Assembly (NCBI GenBank): GCA_003233345.1
Contig: QILK01000177.1
Location: 1-38,969 of the forward strand
Source of the DNA: Gammaproteobacteria bacterium
GTDB taxonomy: Bacteria; Pseudomonadota; Gammaproteobacteria; SZUA-21
Length of the DNA stretch: 38,969 nt
Direction: 5' to 3'
A program made the position numbers and the translations under genes. Numbering within the stretch: the first letter of the stretch is position 1; every line of letters starts with the position of its first letter. The notes beneath the pieces are model-generated. The model did not search any database. It saw only the letters and a list, made by a program, of their open reading frames with translations, and was not told where the DNA came from. Shown in pieces: positions 36,215 to 38,969 of the stretch.

Positions 36215-37285
36215 TTATTCAAATGCCAGCCAGACAGAGGGATCTTCTTTTGATGGAATTTCAAATTCAAGACGGATATCAATCGGATTTTTCGGTTCCA
36301 TTCCGTTAGTGATATTTTCTGGATTTTTTAGATAGTCTTTAGGTTTGATACGACGCATGGCAACAACGGCATCGACTTTATTTCTTACGCGAATAACTAA
36401 AATAGGGTAGGGCTGCCTGTGATTTGCCATATTGACAAACCGGGATCGAATGACGCCGATACCCTTTTTACTTGAATGTTTATCGTAGGCAAAGGTCAGT
36501 GAGCGAATTTTTTTCAGATCTTTCTTAAAAGGTATCGTGCAATTAAATACCTTGCAGAATTTCACCAATTTGGGTCGGATGGTTTCATTTTGTGCCAGCG
36601 AGCTTCTTTTAAAATAAATATATTGAAATGACAGCAGAAACAATAAAATTAAAATAGACAATATCAGAAAAAAGTTTTTCTTAGCGCTGGGCACGTGTAC
36701 ATCTTCGTACAGGTCGTCTTGCAGAACATCAGGTACCAGGTTAAAATCTTGCGTCTCTGGCCGTCGAGCAAGCGGGTTGCGAAAATTAGATCGTAATCGT
36801 TGTGCTAGATTTCGATTGCTTTCGGGTTGTACTTCAGCCAGTTGGGTTTCTGGACTTATTACCGGTTCAGGCGTTTGAAAACTTTGTGACGCCATGAGAG
36901 AATGGTCCGGCTCTGGATTATATTGTGGTGCTGGTGCGGTATTGGCGGATATTGGTGCTGAGTTATTTTCGTCGTCCAGCGAGTCTGGAATATCATATTT
37001 TACAGTGCGATTTTTTATAACCAATTCGTTATAGATTGAAGAAGCGGCATCACCCATACTTCTGCCTGGGGTTTGTGTGCCGGTATTTATCGGTGCTGGC
37101 TGACTCGGCGCGGGGGCTGGCGCAACATTGGGATTTCGTGTTTTCTGGCCCTGTTCTTCGACAATGGCTTCTTGGGCTTCAAATATTGTAAAGCATTGTC
37201 CACAACGTGTTTTACCACGCGCACTGCGTAACTGGTTTTCTGAAATTCGAAATAATGTCTGACAATTTGGACAACGCGTTAACAT
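36215..37285 (-). CDS. Zinc-ribbon (MJ0042) and DUF3426 membrane protein
   Basis: 356 residues. An N-terminal zinc ribbon (Cys5, Cys8, Cys28, Cys31 in TRCPNCQTLF ... TRCGQCFTIF) is followed by a long Pro/Gln/Ala-rich linker (about 45-185), one membrane helix (about 202-222, FFLILSILILLFLLSFQYIYF), and the C-terminal DUF3426 domain outside the membrane. This protein sits between prmA and dusB in many gammaproteobacteria. Its function is not established; a membrane-tethered regulator is a common guess. 54 bases after prmA. Confidence 0.9.
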   Translation of the reverse strand: MLTRCPNCQTLFRISENQLRSARGKTRCGQCFTIFEAQEAIVEEQGQKTRNPNVAPAPAPSQPAPINTGTQTPGRSMGDAASSIYNELVIKNRTVKYDIPDSLDDENNSAPISANTAPAPQYNPEPDHSLMASQSFQTPEPVISPETQLAEVQPESNRNLAQRLRSNFRNPLARRPETQDFNLVPDVLQDDLYEDVHVPSAKKNFFLILSILILLFLLSFQYIYFKRSSLAQNETIRPKLVKFCKVFNCTIPFKKDLKKIRSLTFAYDKHSSKKGIGVIRSRFVNMANHRQPYPILVIRVRNKVDAVVAMRRIKPKDYLKNPENITNGMEPKNPIDIRLEFEIPSKEDPSVWLAFE

Positions 37286-37339
37286 CTATTTTCCGTATCT
37301 CTACATAGATTAGTGTTTTATTAATAGTAGCAATTTTTT

Positions 37340-38230
37340 TTACCGGCGTCTGTATGCAAGCATCGCCCAGCCGCTATTTAAGCTGGTGCCTATGCCATAA
37401 AAATTAGGTGTATATCTTTGCTTCACCATTCCCACTTGGTCACCCATTATACCAGAGAGTAACAGTATGCTGTTACTTTTCAGTATTTTTGCAAATACCG
37501 GCTCCAGCGCTAACAAGGGCGCTGCGAGAATATTGGCAATTAGTAAGTCTGCTATTCCATCTAACGACAAATTCTCCGGAAAATTGATACTTAAATGATC
37601 ATTTACACTGTTTTTTTTAGCATTTTCCTTAGTTGCCTCAAGCGCTTGAGGATCAATATCTGTACAGTAGACATGGTTTGCCCCCAAAGCTGCCGCCGCA
37701 ATGCCAAGTATTCCAGAACCACAGCCATAATCAACAACAGTATAATTATTGATATTATGGGAAGCGAGCCATTCCAGGCAAAGTGCCGTGGTTGCATGTG
37801 TTCCGGTACCAAATGCCATTCCTGGATCGAGATAAAGATTTACTGCGCAGGGGTCTGGTGTCGTATAACCGTCGGGAATAACCCATAATCGCTGGGCAAA
37901 ACACAAGGGCTTAAAATACTTTAGCCAGGCTCGTGTCCAGTTTTGTTCTGCTAGCTTTTTAAAACTAATGCGGGTGATATCATAGTCCAGTTTTGTCGAA
38001 ATTTCTGCGCACACAGTAGTAGGGTTTAGCGTATCCGGAAAGAGACCGGTTAACTGAGTGTGGTCCCAAAGAGGTGTTTCCCCAGGTGCTGGTTCAAATA
38101 ATGGCGTTTCGCGCACGGCGGGTTTTGCATCTTGTAATGTGACTGATACCGACCCCAGCTCAAAAAGCAATTTTTCGATAGTTGCCAGATTATTATTGGT
38201 TGCAGATAACGTAATTTGCCACCAGGACAT
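37340..38230 (-). CDS. prmA: Ribosomal protein L11 methyltransferase
   Basis: 296-residue SAM-dependent enzyme that trimethylates ribosomal protein L11. N-terminal substrate domain from MSWWQITL with the LFELGSVSVTLQDA pattern; catalytic domain with GMAFGTGTHATTALCLEWL, VVDYGCGSGILGIAAAALGA, TDIDPQALEATKENAKKN and DLLIANILAAPLLAL. Length fits. 13 bases after accC, the usual accBC-prmA order. Confidence 0.97.
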   Translation of the reverse strand: MSWWQITLSATNNNLATIEKLLFELGSVSVTLQDAKPAVRETPLFEPAPGETPLWDHTQLTGLFPDTLNPTTVCAEISTKLDYDITRISFKKLAEQNWTRAWLKYFKPLCFAQRLWVIPDGYTTPDPCAVNLYLDPGMAFGTGTHATTALCLEWLASHNINNYTVVDYGCGSGILGIAAAALGANHVYCTDIDPQALEATKENAKKNSVNDHLSINFPENLSLDGIADLLIANILAAPLLALEPVFAKILKSNSILLLSGIMGDQVGMVKQRYTPNFYGIGTSLNSGWAMLAYRRR

Positions 38231-38243
38231 AGCGTAATTAAAA

Positions 38244-38969
38244 CTATAATCCCAGTTTAGTCTCTAGATAGTGAATATTGGTTCCACCGCTGACAAATGC
38301 GGCATCCTCAATCAGATCCTGGTGCAGTGGGATATTGGTTTTAATCCCTTCAATAATCAGCTCCGCCAGTGCCAGTCGCATGCGTGCCAAGGCATTATTA
38401 CGCGTTTCGCCATAAGTAATCAGTTTGCCAATCATTGAGTCATAGTTAGGCGGGACCCGGTAATCATCATAAATATGCGTGTCAACACGAACACCAGGAC
38501 CACCGGGAGCATGAAACTGGGTGATCGTGCCGGGTGACGGCATAAAATTAACCGGGTCTTCAGCGTTAATCCGGCATTCGATAGCGTGCCCCCTGATTTT
38601 AATGTCATCCTGCTGATAGGAGATAGGTTGACCTGCGGCAATTTGAATTTGTTCTTTTATAATATCAACACCGGTAATCATTTCTGTTACTGGGTGTTCT
38701 ACCTGAATCCGGGTGTTCATTTCAATAAAATAAAACTCACCATTTTCGTATAGAAATTCGAATGTGCCTGCGCCTATATAGTCAATATCACGACAGGCTT
38801 GCGCACAAATATTGCCGAGACGATTGCGTTGTTCTTCGCTAATACCCGGCGCTGGCGCTTCTTCGATAACTTTTTGGTGTTTACGTTGCATGGAGCAATC
38901 ACGTTCGCCAAGATGAATGGCATTGCCGTGTTTATCAGATAAAATTTGGAACTCTACGTGACGAGGGGT
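38244..38969 (-). CDS. accC: Acetyl-CoA carboxylase biotin carboxylase subunit, C-terminal part (runs off the right edge)
   Basis: The frame is open to the window end (beginning [20 protein letters not shown]), so this is the last ~241 residues of a ~450-residue protein and not a gene starting at the internal ATG near 38891. Biotin carboxylase marks: [55 protein letters not shown] and [13 protein letters not shown]. It carboxylates biotin on AccB using ATP and bicarbonate for malonyl-CoA synthesis. Confidence 0.97.
   Translation of the reverse strand, partial: TPRHVEFQILSDKHGNAIHLGERDCSMQRKHQKVIEEAPAPGISEEQRNRLGNICAQACRDIDYIGAGTFEFLYENGEFYFIEMNTRIQVEHPVTEMITGVDIIKEQIQIAAGQPISYQQDDIKIRGHAIECRINAEDPVNFMPSPGTITQFHAPGGPGVRVDTHIYDDYRVPPNYDSMIGKLITYGETRNNALARMRLALAELIIEGIKTNIPLHQDLIEDAAFVSGGTNIHYLETKLGL

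Overview
The window reads as a chromosomal stretch of a low-to-mid GC gammaproteobacterium; I cannot name the genus. The evidence is gene order: a Pseudomonas-like aa3 oxidase assembly cluster (ctaE, a small opposing membrane protein, surf1, a thioredoxin-fold assembly protein, ctaA, ctaB), the rpoH/ftsX/ftsE/ftsY cell-division and heat-shock block, trxA-rho, and the accC-prmA-zinc ribbon/DUF3426-dusB-fis-purH-purD block. There are no rRNA or tRNA genes, phage genes, CRISPR arrays or transposase genes that I can see.

Layout. 1-4352: cytochrome oxidase maturation, all plus strand except one small membrane protein. 4353-4973: AT-rich non-coding DNA. 4974-10318 (minus): ftsY-ftsE-ftsX, a two-receiver GGDEF protein, then rpoH with its own terminator and a perfect CIRCE operator just upstream. 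10540-14315 (plus): two M16 peptidase-family proteins, rsmD, coaD. 14550-17573: ferredoxin, cysQ-type phosphatase, an unknown secreted or anchored protein, yrfG-like nucleotidase, YkgJ-type Cys-cluster protein. 18138-19932 (plus): trxA and rho, with a candidate leader peptide and a C-rich, G-poor leader in front of rho. 19952-22510 (minus): glycogen phosphorylase.

22606-31035 is the accessory part. It holds a DUF302 lipoprotein, two tandem paralogous subtilisin-like (S8) proteases with very different low-complexity N-terminal regions (one with a regular 16-residue CxGxxC repeat), an ECF sigma factor translationally coupled to a membrane anti-sigma factor whose periplasmic part looks like a DsrE-family domain with a conserved-type cysteine, and a divergent OprO/OprP-like porin. 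The sigma gene and the porin are preceded by nearly identical sigma-E-like promoter motifs (GGAATAA, 16 bases, GTCTAA or GTCTTAA) on opposite strands. I read this as an autoregulated envelope or thiol/sulfur-responsive circuit controlling the porin. Whether the two proteases belong to it is inference.

31298-38969 (minus): small conserved-looking protein, purD, purH, fis, dusB, DUF3426 protein, prmA, and accC running off the right edge. Three copies of a 154-155 bp element with 34-bp terminal inverted repeats (GTAG-headed, REP-like hairpins at each end, related interiors) are scattered at 14338, 31107 and 32803; the last sits inside the purH-purD transcription unit directly after the purH stop codon.
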